This document shows, in pieces, positions 22,794 to 34,314 of a stretch of DNA of 64,000 bases. Below the pieces are notes generated by a model that was not told the DNA's origin, made no database searches, and saw only the letters and a list, made by a program, of their open reading frames with translations. The translations under genes were made by a program, and so were the position numbers. The DNA comes from Hygrophila difformis (taxonomy: Eukaryota; Streptophyta; Magnoliopsida; Lamiales; Acanthaceae), in the NCBI GenBank assembly GCA_030278955.1, contig JAOANR010000009.1, forward strand, positions 39,890,945 through 39,954,944. Reading direction: 5' to 3'. The first letter of the stretch is position 1; every line of letters begins with the position of its first letter.

Positions 22794-23726
22794 ATGCCTC
22801 AACAAGGAATTCTCACTCTCGAGATTTTCGATGTATGGGGTATTGACTTCATGGGACCATTCCCGACATCTGATGGGAACCATTACATCTTGGTAGCTGT
22901 CGATTACGTTTCCAAGTGGGTTGAGGCCGTTGCACTGCCAACCAATGATGGCAACCAGGTCGTCAAATTTTTGAAAAATAACATTTTCAATAGATTTGGT
23001 GTACCCAGGGTGATCATATCAGATGGAGGAACCCATTTTGTTAATAAAGCATTTGCAAATCTTATGAGCAAAAATGGGATTCTCCACAAGATCGGCACGC
23101 CTTACCATCCCCAAACCAGTGGTCAAGTCGAGGTCTCAAACCGCGAAATCAAACACATACTCGAGGCCACTGTGGGGACAACTCGCAAGGATTGGTCACG
23201 TAAGCTCAATGATGCTTTATGGGCATACCGCACTGCATTCAAGACTCCCATTGGGATGTCTCCATACAGACTCGTCTTCGGGAAGGCCTGTCATTTGCCC
23301 GTAGAACTAGAGCATAAGGCTTACTGGGCCGTACGAACGCTCAATTTTGACTCACGAGTTGCTCAGAGTAAGCGCAAGTTGGACCTCAATGAAATTGAGG
23401 AAATACGTGCGCAAGCTTATGAAAGCTCGAAGATTTATAAAGAGCGGACCCAGAAGTTACACGATCGTCGTGTTAAGTCTAAACACTTCTATGTTGGCCA
23501 GAATGTCTTGTTATTCAATTCTAGGTTGAAGCTGTTCCCCGGAAAGCTTAAATCCAGATGGGAAGGGCCATACGAAGTGGTGCACGTGTTTGAAAGTGGA
23601 GCTGTCAGGATCCGAACTGACAAAGGAGAGCTGGTACTGAATGGACACAGATTGAAGGAGTATCTTGGGCAGTTCGACCCCGAAAAAGAAGCCCAAATGA
23701 CAACAGAACCGGCTTATGCTCAATAA
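22794..23726 (+). pseudogene. pol: Element Y integrase core and C-terminal domain
   Basis: This frame actually begins upstream near 22646, after the one-base deletion; 22794 is only its first ATG. It shows the integrase catalytic core, D (GIDFMGPFP), D ([10 protein letters not shown]) and E ([11 protein letters not shown]), then the [19 protein letters not shown] segment and the C-terminal [12 protein letters not shown] region. The stop at 23726 closes pol. No chromodomain is present, as expected for Athila. Confidence 0.9.
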
Positions 23727-26128
23727 ATATTATACATATATTTACTTACTTATTTATTACTTGCTCCACCTATTTTTATAGGGACAAAGTATCCAAAAAT
23801 CAATTGAACATTTAGAGTACTAAGACTCTAAATGTGAGGATGTTGATATTTGGGGAAAACCTAATGCTTTCTTATAATTGTTTTGCAGGAATTCGAGGAA
23901 CCAACCAAAAGAAAGATAAAGCTTCAAAAAACCAGGTTCCCGGTTGGGTTAATATTATATTTAATGAAAATTAATTCTGGAATTTAGAGAAATCTAAAAT
24001 CCAGAATAAATCCATAAAATAAAATTGCTAACCCAACCTAATTTATGCAAGCAATATGTTTTAGATTCTAATTCTGTGTAGATATGTTTGCTATTGAGTT
24101 CATCTTGATGAACATAAATTTTTGAAAACCTAAAATTTTTTCCTAAGTCTTGACTGTGGTTTATTTTTCATTTCAAGAAAATTCGAATTAATTCGAATTG
24201 CTTGGAACAAACCACATAAGACATTTTGCCTTGGAAATTTTCACTCTCGGATTAGTTAATTAGAATTATGCAGGCAATTCGAATTAATTCGAATTGACAT
24301 GCAAATTCGAATTGGCACCCAAGGTAGAACTTTCGGATGTTTTATTTGGCCAAGTATTGCAATTTCGAATTATAAGGCAATTCGAATTAATTCGAATTGC
24401 CTGACTAATTCGATTAGCATACAAAAGGCATTCTCCTCAGCAAGTTCCCATCACCTCCAAGAGATGCCACCGGATCCTCCACACAGCCCACGGAGAAGAA
24501 AGACTAAGCTAAGTGATCACATTCATGCGAGCTCCATTGTAAACATCATGCATTAGATTTTCCATTCATTCAGTGCACTTTCAATCCTCACCATGGAAAT
24601 CTATTGTAACTGATGTACATTTACTGCTTTCCAAAAGAGAATTTCGTCTTGAGTTCTCTATTATTTGAAAAAGATGTGTGGCAGTCCAAGATGAATAAGT
24701 GACTGTCACGCCAAAAACAAGCTGTGACATGCTTGCATGTTCACAGTGTCTTTTTTACTGCTTCCAATTAAACAAACCGGCATAAAACAAGCATACATCT
24801 GTCACCTAAATTCACATGTTGAATTTAGGCTGATGATGAAATTTTTCAGACTATTACATTGGGACAAAACAATTAAAAATATGCATGACATGAATTCTTG
24901 AGGTTTTGAGCTATAAAAATCCAATGATATGATCACTTGAAAGACTGACAAACTTTCATGTTGAGAATTTGATTGAATGAGTTGTAAGAATTTTCAAAGG
25001 CTAAATCTGAGAATAAATATATGACATGATCAAACCATACCATGTGAGATTTGAGCCATGAGTCACTATTACTCATTTTTCGTCTTTGATTGTGTGGATC
25101 AATTCGATTAAAGGACACTAGAACTTGCAATTGGGACCGATTCAAGACCATGCCATATTCCCGAAATCGAGCATATGATCGAGGCACTTAGAAAACCCAA
25201 AATTTTGGCTTTCGTTTGAATTCCAAACCCAAAAACATTTTCCCTTTAGGATTAACCAACTTGAGCCTTTAAGCCTAATTTTTCTTTGAAACTACTATAT
25301 TATTCCCAGCCTTACAAAAAGACCAAGAAAATCAAACCCAAGTGTACATGAGCCATCCCATCAAGGCATTGTAATTTTTGATCATCAAAAATGTCAATCG
25401 GTATGCTATAAACTGATTCAAAAAAAAAAAGGTTGAGATCTATTCAACAAGAATAAATTGCAAATGACAAAGCAAATTAGACAAAGTCTAATGTCATGCA
25501 ATAGAAAAGGAAAGAAAAACAAAAGAAAGAAAGCAATAACGATGATCATAAATTCTAAAAAAAATGCCAAGTTATAGTGGAATGGTGTCGTGTCACTTTT
25601 TAGCCCAATATTTCTCCTTTCCTACCAAATCTTACAACCATATGCCCCCGTTATAACCTTGAATAAGACCTCGGGATCTCGATTTGAGGAAATGAGCCAG
25701 TGGCGAGTTGGTCCAGTTGCAAGCTTATGGGAGAATTTAATTGAATTGGATTTTGAGCGTTGATGATAAAAGCCAATCTTGAGAGTGAGTGAACTTTCCG
25801 ATTCTACTATATGTGAGGCTCTGTTTCTATTAATCAATGATCATGTCATGCCTGAATTCAAGGAGTAAGCCAATGGATCTTTCTAAACACTTATTCAAGA
25901 AGAATTAACAATAATGATTGTTTCGTGTGTTCAATCAAGTGAGGAGTATCATTCCATTAAACACTGCAACCAAGAGAGTTTAATACTTGTAATTTTGATT
26001 GTCTTATCCCAATATAAGAAGAATGAAATTTCTGAGGCCACGCAAATGGATTGAATATGCAGAGTCCAAGCTCCTAGGAGCACTGACTCTGACTGCTCGG
26101 GGACGATCAGTATTAAATGTGAGGATGT
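23727..26128 (+). other. Element Y 3' region without env ORF; carries a relic polypurine/LTR-start and AATTCGAATT copies
   Basis: No ORF longer than about 85 codons on either strand that looks real. At 23829-23848 the 20-mer TAAATGTGAGGATGTTGATA is identical to the true polypurine/LTR junction at 26114-26133. About seven AATTCGAATT palindromes, otherwise typical of the LTR, lie at 24179-24415. From 24800 on the sequence is AT-rich and unremarkable, with an A-run at 25420. Confidence 0.65.
26115..26128 (+). other. Polypurine tract, element Y
   Basis: AAATGTGAGGATGT immediately precedes the 3' LTR start TGATAATGG. It is not a clean purine run, but its position and duplication support the role. 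Confidence 0.6.
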
Positions 26129-29100
26129 TGATAATGGCCAAAACTGACCATTATTTCCAATCCATTTCCGTGTCTGAGACGGACATTTTGATCGTGTTTC
26201 CATCTTTTTGTAATAAGAAAGCAGTTGAATTCGACAGATTAATGCAAGTTTGTAAGAACATCGAGCCGGTAATAAAAAGACACAAAATATGCAATTTTAA
26301 ATTGTATTTGTGTTAAAAAAAATCCAAAAACATGAAAAAAGGAAAAAGAAAAGAAAAATGAATGAAAAGATGGGAAAAAGATTGAAAATCCCACAACTGA
26401 ATTTTGGCTAAGTGTTGAAGCACAATTCGAATTATGCAATTCGAATTAATTTGAATTGCACACAATTCGAATTGCTGAAGAGAAGAAAAATTGGTTAAGT
26501 GTTGGGAAGGGATGCAGAAGAGCTAATTCGAATTGGCTTGAATAATTCGAATTAGGAAATGTAGAGAAGGAACCCAAAGGCAAGAAGAAGATGCAATTCG
26601 AATTGTCCAATTCAAATTAATTCGAACTGGCACAAACAATTCGAATTGCCAACAGATGCAAGGAAGCCAAGCAGAAACCCTCATCCAATTCGAGAAAAGA
26701 CCAATTCGAATTCTTCACAACAATTCGAATTGATAACTGAAGGCCACATTTCCAGCTCAAGGAAGAGATCTCACAATTCGAATTAATTCGAATTGATTGA
26801 ATTAATTCGAACTTCACTCATTGAAGCTGTGGAGCATGAGCACAACATTGGTGGGCCTAGGGTTTCGAAATTTGTCTATAAAAGCAGACCTTCCACAACA
26901 GAACAAGGAGGAAGAAATTTAACCAAAAAGCAGCTGGGACAAAAAGAACAGTAGGAGGTTCCACACCCCTTAAGGGTTAGGTAGGTAGTTTAGTTTAGTT
27001 TAGATTATTTTCCTTGCAAGTAGTATAATTTTTTACATGCTTTGATCTTAGTATAGTGTAGAAGCAGTTTGTGTATCCCTTAGAGTAGCCATTTCCAGAA
27101 TTTTTACATGCTTTCTAGTTAGAATAAACCCTACCTTCTAGTTAATGAGGGTTTTGGGTTCTTTATTTTGCTTTCAGTGTCAATACAAGAAAAAATTTCC
27201 AGAAATGGTGTTATTCATGTGTTTTGGCACTCTTTAATGCTTTCTTTAGAAATAAATGCTTAGCATGTTTGTTTGTTTCAACTAGGTTACATTTATTATG
27301 TCCTAGTTGACATTCAAACTTAATAAATGCATGTTTGGTGGGTTTTTGGCTTGATTTTGTGCCTTAGAGCTTCAAATAAGTGTTCTTAGGTTTTAGACGT
27401 TTTTAGGTTTGTTCGAATTTACCTTTATGCCTTATTTTCCTGCCTTGATTTTTATTTTATGTTGCCTTAGATAACTTGAGTGTTCTTAGTTTATTCATGC
27501 AGTTCTTGATTTTCTAGATGTTTTAGGTTCTTGATCTTTGAATCCTTTGTTTGTAGAAATAGGGTTTGAATCTTGCCAATACCCACTGGACATTTGTTTG
27601 TTTATTTCTTGAAAACCTCACTAGGGTGGCTGTGAAGTGACATTGATGTGAAATGAGAGATTTGGTAAATGTAAACCCATCATTAACCGCACAGTGTACA
27701 CCTAACCCATACTTGTGAGAACAAAAATTATTATTGTTCAAAAATGTGTAATTCGAATTGAGGCAACTCGAATCATCTCGAATTGCCTAAGAAATTCGAA
27801 TTGCACAACCAAAAATTTCCTTCATGTGGTTTCCAACCAATTTGAATTCTCTAATTCGAATTAATTCGAATTGGTTCAATAATTCGAATTGGCTAGGAAA
27901 ACCACATTGTATTGCATACCACCCATTCATGCCTTAGTTTATTTTCCATCTCTTACCAATTCGAATTGTCCAATTCGAATTAATTCGAATTGCTAGACAA
28001 TTCGAATTCACCTTCCCCTTGAGGTAAATGCCTTAGTCAATTTGAGCAAGAGAAGGACTTCGCCAATTCGAGTTGTCCAATTCGAATTAATTCGAATTGG
28101 TCAATAATTCGAATTAGATGATGCTCCAATTCCTGACAATGATTAACTGGGTAAGGTCATACCTCATTCTTCATGCATTTGCAATTCGAATTACCCCAAT
28201 AATTCGAATTGAACTATCCCTTCTACTTTGAAAACTCCAAAAACATTTTCTTCCATGATTTGTGTAAGTTGCATGGATGTACTGGGCCTGGGCCCAATTC
28301 ATCTGATTTCTGTCCATTACACATTTCAACCCATTAGTGTCCACTTATTGTGTGTTTAACACCCATACAATACCAAAAATATTTTCTTACTTGTATGTTT
28401 TCTCTTTCATTGTGTGTATGAACGGATAATGAGAAACGCATAGATGAATGTTGGTGAAAGGTCCCTTCACAGGGATATCGACTAACCCGTCTTCTATGTG
28501 TCAATCATTATCTGTTATTCTGCATGATCTGGTTAGTGGTTGGTGGAAGCTTCGGCGAGCGTTCTCTTCACTAAGAGTTTCGATTAGTCACTCAGCCAAT
28601 TCCTAATCAGATACAGTTTTAATTTTCTTTATCTTAATTTCCAACCTGAATTCAAGTTGCAATAGTATTAACTGATGTCGACCAACATCAGTTAAGACGT
28701 ATTACAGCAAGAAATATGTGGGTTTTTCTTCCACTCACAGACAAAAGAAAACCAAATGACGGCGGTCACCATTGTTTGGAATTCTTTTTGTCTAAAATCA
28801 ATCATCTGGGAAAATTGGGAACCGGACAGCAGATGTTTGCAGATCGGAAAACCCCAATTATCTCTGGCACTCTTTTTAGCCGATTTCTTCTCATCTCAGG
28901 CTAATTCACCTTTGTGTATCACATTCTGTCTAACCCCACCATATATTTCGGGGTATTTTATTTTCCTTTTCATATACTTGTATGCATGATACTATTATGT
29001 AGATGTTCTGGTCTTATTGCTATTTTGGGGATCCTTCCCCTTGGACACAGAAGTCTTGATTTAAATCGGATGTTGCATAATAAATTTCCAACTAAAATTC

Positions 29101-30815
29101 CTTTATAAAATCCGGATCTGAGTAAGGGATAAATTCAACAGTTATGACTAATTCATATTCCACTGGGGGTTGATTTTGAGAGCTTAGAAGCAGAGTCAGC
29201 GATTAGGTCTCATCTAGACTGAAAGGATCTGTGTTTTAATTGAGAGTCTAGTACCTGTCTAGGGAATGATTTTCAAATATTCATTGGTTTCTCAAAATTG
29301 CTGTGTGTTGGAAATCTGATATTAGATATCGCATTAAGTCAATATCTCCTTGGGTGTAGATGAGATGTGATAAATAATACTAGAGGAACAACATATAGGC
29401 CTTGGTGAATTTCTAAGGTAAGGTCGAGTATTCCTTCGACTACTATCTTCTTCTGCCAAAGTCTAGAATTGAGTCTTGAATGAGTACATCCGGAATAGGT
29501 TCATTTATGGATCTGTTTCATTTAGTTTGTATCTCATAACTACCCAGATGTTGTAAGCCCTGTGGCTTATTGATATCGCGGGGGTTCTTGATCTGCATCT
29601 GGTCACCAAGACCAGGGGCTCTTTTATACTAACGGAAAGATACGTTTTTAACACTTTCGAGTGATAGATTTAAATGCTTTCTTTACAGCTTTCTTTACTG
29701 CTTTCCTTTAAATGCTTTCATAGAGGTCACTCGGAAGAATTAGGGGCTGTCCATCTGTTAAAAGGTTTGAGAGTTATGGAATGGTTTGGGGCTTGATTTG
29801 AAACTTTGGGTGTGACATGGGGGAATGATAGGAGTACTTGGCATGTCAATTAATGATGTGTCAGGTGTTGCTTATCCACCACAGATGAATAATACGCCTT
29901 AGCATGGCCATGTGAGGGCAGTTGTGAGTCTGTGGTATCTTAGAAATTGAGGTCGTAAGAGCATGAAAATTCTCACCGTAAGTACCTGTCTGTTAAAGGG
30001 AACATGGTGTAGAAAGCATGAGAGTTAGCTAACTAGAGGATTATCCCAAACTAAGATCTGTGTCTTAAAAAATGGAAGTTTAATTGTGTTTCATCTGAAT
30101 CTTGTCCAATCTTTATTATTTCCTCCCTGTCTCTTCTGTCATATTAAAACCTGCTTTCTAGATAGCGTAGCATAATTTTATATTGCTTTCGTAGTATAGA
30201 TTTAATTGCTTTCTCCGACCTAGTTTACCATGCTTTGTAGAATAATTTTTACTGCTTTCATGATCTGGTTTAAATTATGTCAAGTAGTTGATAGAAACCC
30301 TTGCAAAACTTGAATCGAGTAACCGAGTGGAAAATCTTAGTAAACGACGTGGGCCCTGCTTCCATCGCACATCCTCCAGTGAACGATCCGGTACTTACTA
30401 TAAATTACTGTAATTTTTGACTCCGTGCGCTTTCGGGAGCACAGTTTCTTGACACGAGTAAATAAAAACACAACATTTTAGAAAATACTCATGTAGTGGG
30501 AAGATGTTCAAAAGTTTCATGGCAGGTATCTTCTTGACATGAAATTAAGAGAAGCATCATGGTGCAGATACCGGGGACTTTCAGGGTGACAGACTGAAGG
30601 TCAATCCCGGTTGCACCGTGATATTTGTCAAAAGTTTCATGGCGGGAAGGACCACAGCGCCGTTTGAGATTAAAGCACCCCACATGAGTAATAAAAAGGG
30701 AAATCATAACATATCCTTAAACCCCTTTTCTACATCATAACTCTTTTCATTTAATAAATCCACACCTGAGATTTCAGTAAATTACTCGTGTTAATGAAAC
30801 TCGTCAAAAGTTTCA
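26129..30815 (+). repeat. Element Y 3' LTR (4687 bp)
   Basis: Near-identical to 13022-17681. It ends GTTTCA followed by the TSD GACGT at 30816-30820. It carries the same palindrome clusters, TATA box (26877-26884) and relic LTR/PBS junctions. The main length change from the 5' LTR is an additional palindrome pair near 27970. Confidence 0.93.
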
Positions 30816-30820
30816 GACGT

Positions 30821-32815
30821 GCTCGGCCTTATGTAGCCCTTCTCTAGAAACTCCTCGAGTTGTTCTTTTAGTTCCTTCATTTCAAGCGGCGCCATAAGGT
30901 AAGGAGCCTTTGAGAGAGGCTCCGTTCCCGGGATGAGATCTATGGTGAATTCCAGATCTCTCTCAGGCGGCATGCCGGGAACGTCTTCCGGAAATACATC
31001 CGGGTATTCACTCACCACCGGAATATTATCCACCTTGACCTCCTCGGCCTCAAGGTTATGAATGTAGCATGCATATAACGCGTAACCCTTACGCATTAAG
31101 CTACATAGCTTAATGGCGTTAACTATCTTGGTAGACTTCTTAGGGGGTTGGGAGTAAAAGATGACTCTCCTTCCCCTACTCTTTGACAACGTGATCTTTT
31201 GTTTTTGGCAATCGATCACGGCTTTATATTGGGTTAGCCAGTCCATCCCTAGTATGAAGTCAAAATCCTGTAGTTCGAATTCTACCAAGATCGCGAAAAA
31301 CTCTACGTTCTTTATAACTATCGGAATTCCGTTATATCGCTTAGAGCATGATACTACCTCTCCCGATGGAAGTTGAATCCCTAAGTTAATCAATCCGTAC
31401 TTAGGTAGATCTAGTTCAGGTAAGACTTTAGATGATATTATCGAACAACTAGCTCCTGAGTCAAACAGAACTCTAAGGGGTGTACTTAAGACATGGAACG
31501 TACCTCCCATTACGTCCCCCTGCATAGGCACATCTGCCTCATTGATGACATTCAATCGCCCCATTGGACGTCCCGGGTTGCCTTGCTGATCCCGGTTCGA
31601 GTTCTGATTCTGTTGCTGATTTGGATTCTGTGGGGGACGTTGATTCTGATTGAGATTCTGGTTTTGAGGGGGTCTATACCCCTGGTTGTTTCCATTCCGT
31701 CCATCTTGGTTGCAAGGCTGAGTTGGCCCCGTGCCCAAGTCCTCCCTCTTGGTGATGTTTTCCAGTCGAGTGCGGCACTCATTCGCCATGTGGCCGATGC
31801 GACCACACCTGTAGCAGGCGCCCTGTTGGGGGCACCCTCTGGCCAAATGAGGCCTGCCGCATCTCGGGCAAGGTGGTACCGGGTTACCCCGGAAAAGGGT
31901 TCTATCGTCATATCCTCTGTTGTTGTTTTGAGGGGGTCTGTTCAGATCTCCCCGAAAGTTGTTCCCTACAGCATTGTTACCGGAACGGTTGTCTCTACTC
32001 CTCTTATCCTGTCCCTGAGATCCTCGACTGGGTTCTTCGCTCACTTTCCTTTTTAGTTGTTGCACCCTTGCAACAGCTACCGCACGATCATACACCGATT
32101 GCAGGTCTGGGTATGGGACGCCAGTGATCACCTCTCGTATAGTCAAGTTTAGCCCTATTTCAAATTTCTGTGCCTTCTCCGCATCTGTCGGCACGAGTCT
32201 CGGTGCGAAACGCACCAACTCCTTGAAACGGGTGTAATATTCCTGGACTGTTTGCCCTCCTTGCTTCAGAGATAAGAACTCCTCGTACATGGCTGACTTT
32301 GTGCTCATGGGGTAAAAGCGATCCCTGATCAGACCCATGAATTCCTCCCAAGAATAGGGTTCCTCGTCCTCGGCTAACTTATCTTGCATGGCACGCCACC
32401 AGTCATCCGCCTCCCCTCCGAGATAGTACGATGCCACAGGCACCTTCTCGCCAATTGGGCACTTCACCGCGTTTAGTAGCTTGTCGAACGTTCGGATCCA
32501 TTCTTCAAGTTTAGCCGGGTCCTCTTCTCCGGCGTAGTTCGGCGGACGATATGAGTTCACCATAGCTAAGTAGTTAATGCGGGCCTCGGGTGGAGGTACC
32601 GCAGCGGCCTGGCCTTGGTTCACATGCGCGTTCCCTATCGCAATGAGAACCTCTTCTAGAGTGCGTAGGCGCGCGTCCATGTTGTTTGGCATAGGGTTTG
32701 CCGGCTCCTCTTGAGCGTGTACCCCTTCGCCGGGTATAGGCCTTTCTGGTTGCATAGGGGTTTCGTTGGTGTTTGGAGTAGTGGGCTGGGCGCGTGGTCT
32801 GCCTCTCGGTGCCAT
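30821..32815 (-). CDS. gag-pol: Element B Gag-protease and start of RT (frame continues at 13021)
   Basis: The start MAPRGRPRAQ at 32815 matches the Gag starts of A, C, D and E. The Gag core is at about residues 60-260 ([59 protein letters not shown]). Two zinc knuckles follow (CX2CX3HX4C then CX2CX4HX4C), then an NQ-rich linker, a protease with the DSG active site ([12 protein letters not shown]) and ILGMDWL, and the N-terminal RT linker ([19 protein letters not shown]). No stop or frameshift occurs up to the Y insertion, where the last few codons of the open frame are Y sequence. The neighbouring uORF lies about 660 bp upstream. Confidence 0.9.
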
Positions 32816-33474
32816 GCTGTCGCAAGAACAGGAGAGTTTTTAGATTCTTTTTGTTGAAGTATTATATAATGCTTATGAAATAATTTGACTAAATAATTGA
32901 CGATATTAACAGGTATCAGTCTGTTGGAACCTTAGTATAGGTTGTTGAAGTTTAGCGTATTGTTTATTGTTATTTGGGGTTGGTTCTACTTGCTGCTTTG
33001 TTTTTGTTTTGTTTTGTTTTGTTTTGTGGTTTTTTTTTTTCGTGAACAGTAACCTGTTCAGTTTTTTTTTTCAACCCTAGGGTTCAGGGTGTTGGGGTTT
33101 AGGGTTGGAGATACCCTTGTTCGATGATTATCTCCATATAATGTATATATATATATTTACATATTTAGGTCATTTATTACTACTTGTATTTTTGTTTAGT
33201 TGTTATCTATAGGTCCTTGATTATTATTACCTTGTTCATTTGTTTGATCGAGCTTTAACAAGGTATTCGAAGAGAAATAATTTAATTAAAATGTAAGGAA
33301 TACTTAAATATACTTGTATAAAATAAATGCTTGTAGATTTATTACTCAAGAGAAAATTTTTCAGTTGATTACAAGCATTCGTAACAGGAATGAAATAGTA
33401 GTGCTGGTACTAGTTTGAAAAAAAAAGGAACATAGATAGTAGTGCATCAGTATGGGCTCCTAAGTCTAGGGTGG
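32816..33474 (-). other. Element B leader between uORF and gag, with a CAAAA-rich tract
   Basis: No ORF. The transcript strand carries (CAAAA)n at about 32996-33030, an AT dinucleotide run near 33140-33160, and otherwise AU-rich sequence. A CAAAA tract stands in the same place in C, D and E. Confidence 0.7.
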
Positions 33475-33852
33475 CTAGGCAGGTACATCCTCGATGGGAT
33501 CGTCCTCGTCGCTGGATACGTCAATGGCAATGGGTGTCCCCACCGGACTCGGGCTCGGAGGAAATATGTCAGCCTCTAGGCCTAGCAGCTCAGCTCCTAA
33601 GTGTCCTATTTGCATCATCCGTTCGTTGTCCTTGTTTTGGAGTGTGACCACTTGGGTTTGGAGTTCGGCGACTTGGGCCTTGAGTTGGGTTATTTCATGA
33701 TAGTCAGCTTCCCTAAGATGTCTCAAATAGTCCACGTTATTCTCTAGATGCCCCACTCGAGCCTTGAAGTGATTGATATGCTGTTGGGATTCGAGGCATG
33801 CGTTGGTCAGTTTCATCATCAGATTGGTCATGTTCGCGTTGGGTTCGGTCAT
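33475..33852 (-). CDS. Upstream ORF of element B: 125-aa coiled-coil protein
   Basis: This lies between the PBS and gag. I do not recognise it as a named family. Residues ~5-85 have heptad-like spacing of Leu/Ile/Val/Met with charged residues between (HINHFKARVGHLENNV, ITQLKAQVAELQTQVVTLQ), predicting a long coiled coil and hence di- or oligomerisation. The C-terminus is acidic and contains IAIDVSSDEDD, which fits a SUMO-interacting motif. No signal peptide or membrane segment is seen. Equivalent ORFs stand in the same place in D (56254-56631), E (61586-61963) and, far more diverged, C (44408-44743). The LREAD-H-I-QL--QV--L-TQ core is shared by all. Its function is unknown; RNA binding, Gag partnering or translation control are guesses. 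Confidence 0.75.
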   Translation of the reverse strand: MTEPNANMTNLMMKLTNACLESQQHINHFKARVGHLENNVDYLRHLREADYHEITQLKAQVAELQTQVVTLQNKDNERMMQIGHLGAELLGLEADIFPPSPSPVGTPIAIDVSSDEDDPIEDVPA

Positions 33853-34298
33853 CTAATGTCAACAAGGAGGTTAAAGTTAGAGTAGGTTTCGAATAAAAGT
33901 CAGGATATGAAGGAATTTAAACCTATATGAATATGCACATGCAATCCCCCCCCCCCAAAAAAAATTAATTTTAATGTATTTTTAAATTTAATCATGGATT
34001 TAAAAAGTTGGGCCTCTATATTGGCCAAAAATAATAATTTGGACTTAAAAATAAAAGCATGGGTATTTGGGCCGAAATGGTTGGGCTTATAATAAATAAT
34101 TATTGGGTCAAAATAGTTTAACCCCCTTTGGGCTCAAGATATTACACTAATTGGATAGGAAAATTTTTGGGCTCAAATTTTGGGCTAAAATAATAACACT
34201 AGTAGTCTTAAAAATAATAATGATAATAATAAATGTAAAAATAATACTTAGTTCAAAATATTTTAAAATAATAATAATAGTAGCTTTAAAATATTCTG
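33853..34298 (-). other. Element B leader between PBS and uORF
   Basis: Non-coding. It contains a C-run followed by an A-run near 33946-33964, and AT-rich stretches with repeated TTGGGC words on the plus strand. I see no ORF. Confidence 0.6.
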
Positions 34299-34311
34299 GG
34301 CTCTGATACCA
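34299..34311 (-). other. Primer binding site (initiator tRNA-Met), element B
   Basis: Minus-strand TGGTATCAGAGCC, three bases inside the 5' LTR end at 34315. Confidence 0.92.
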
Positions 34312-34314
34312 ACT

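Larger units (their letters stand above)
13022..30815 (+). mobile_element. Element Y: Athila-lineage LTR retrotransposon, 17.8 kb, inserted in B
   Basis: LTRs 13022-17681 and 26129-30815 (TGATAAT...GTTTCA), PBS for tRNA-Asp (17682-17699), gag-protease-RT-RNase H-integrase on the plus strand, and a 2.4-kb region after integrase without an env-like ORF. TSD is GACGT. I counted roughly 40-45 single-base differences between the two LTRs (about 1%), plus one ~27-bp length difference. Pol is broken by an RT deletion (near 21460) and a one-base frameshift (near 22645), so this copy is dead. Confidence 0.94.

Noticed and set aside
25411..25432. A-run as the tail of a LINE or SINE insertion
   Set aside because: No target-site duplication or element body could be recognised next to it.
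23727..26128. Possible env-like ORF of Y
   Set aside because: No open frame beyond ~85 codons. The env-like remnant in the window belongs to Z (6015-7072).
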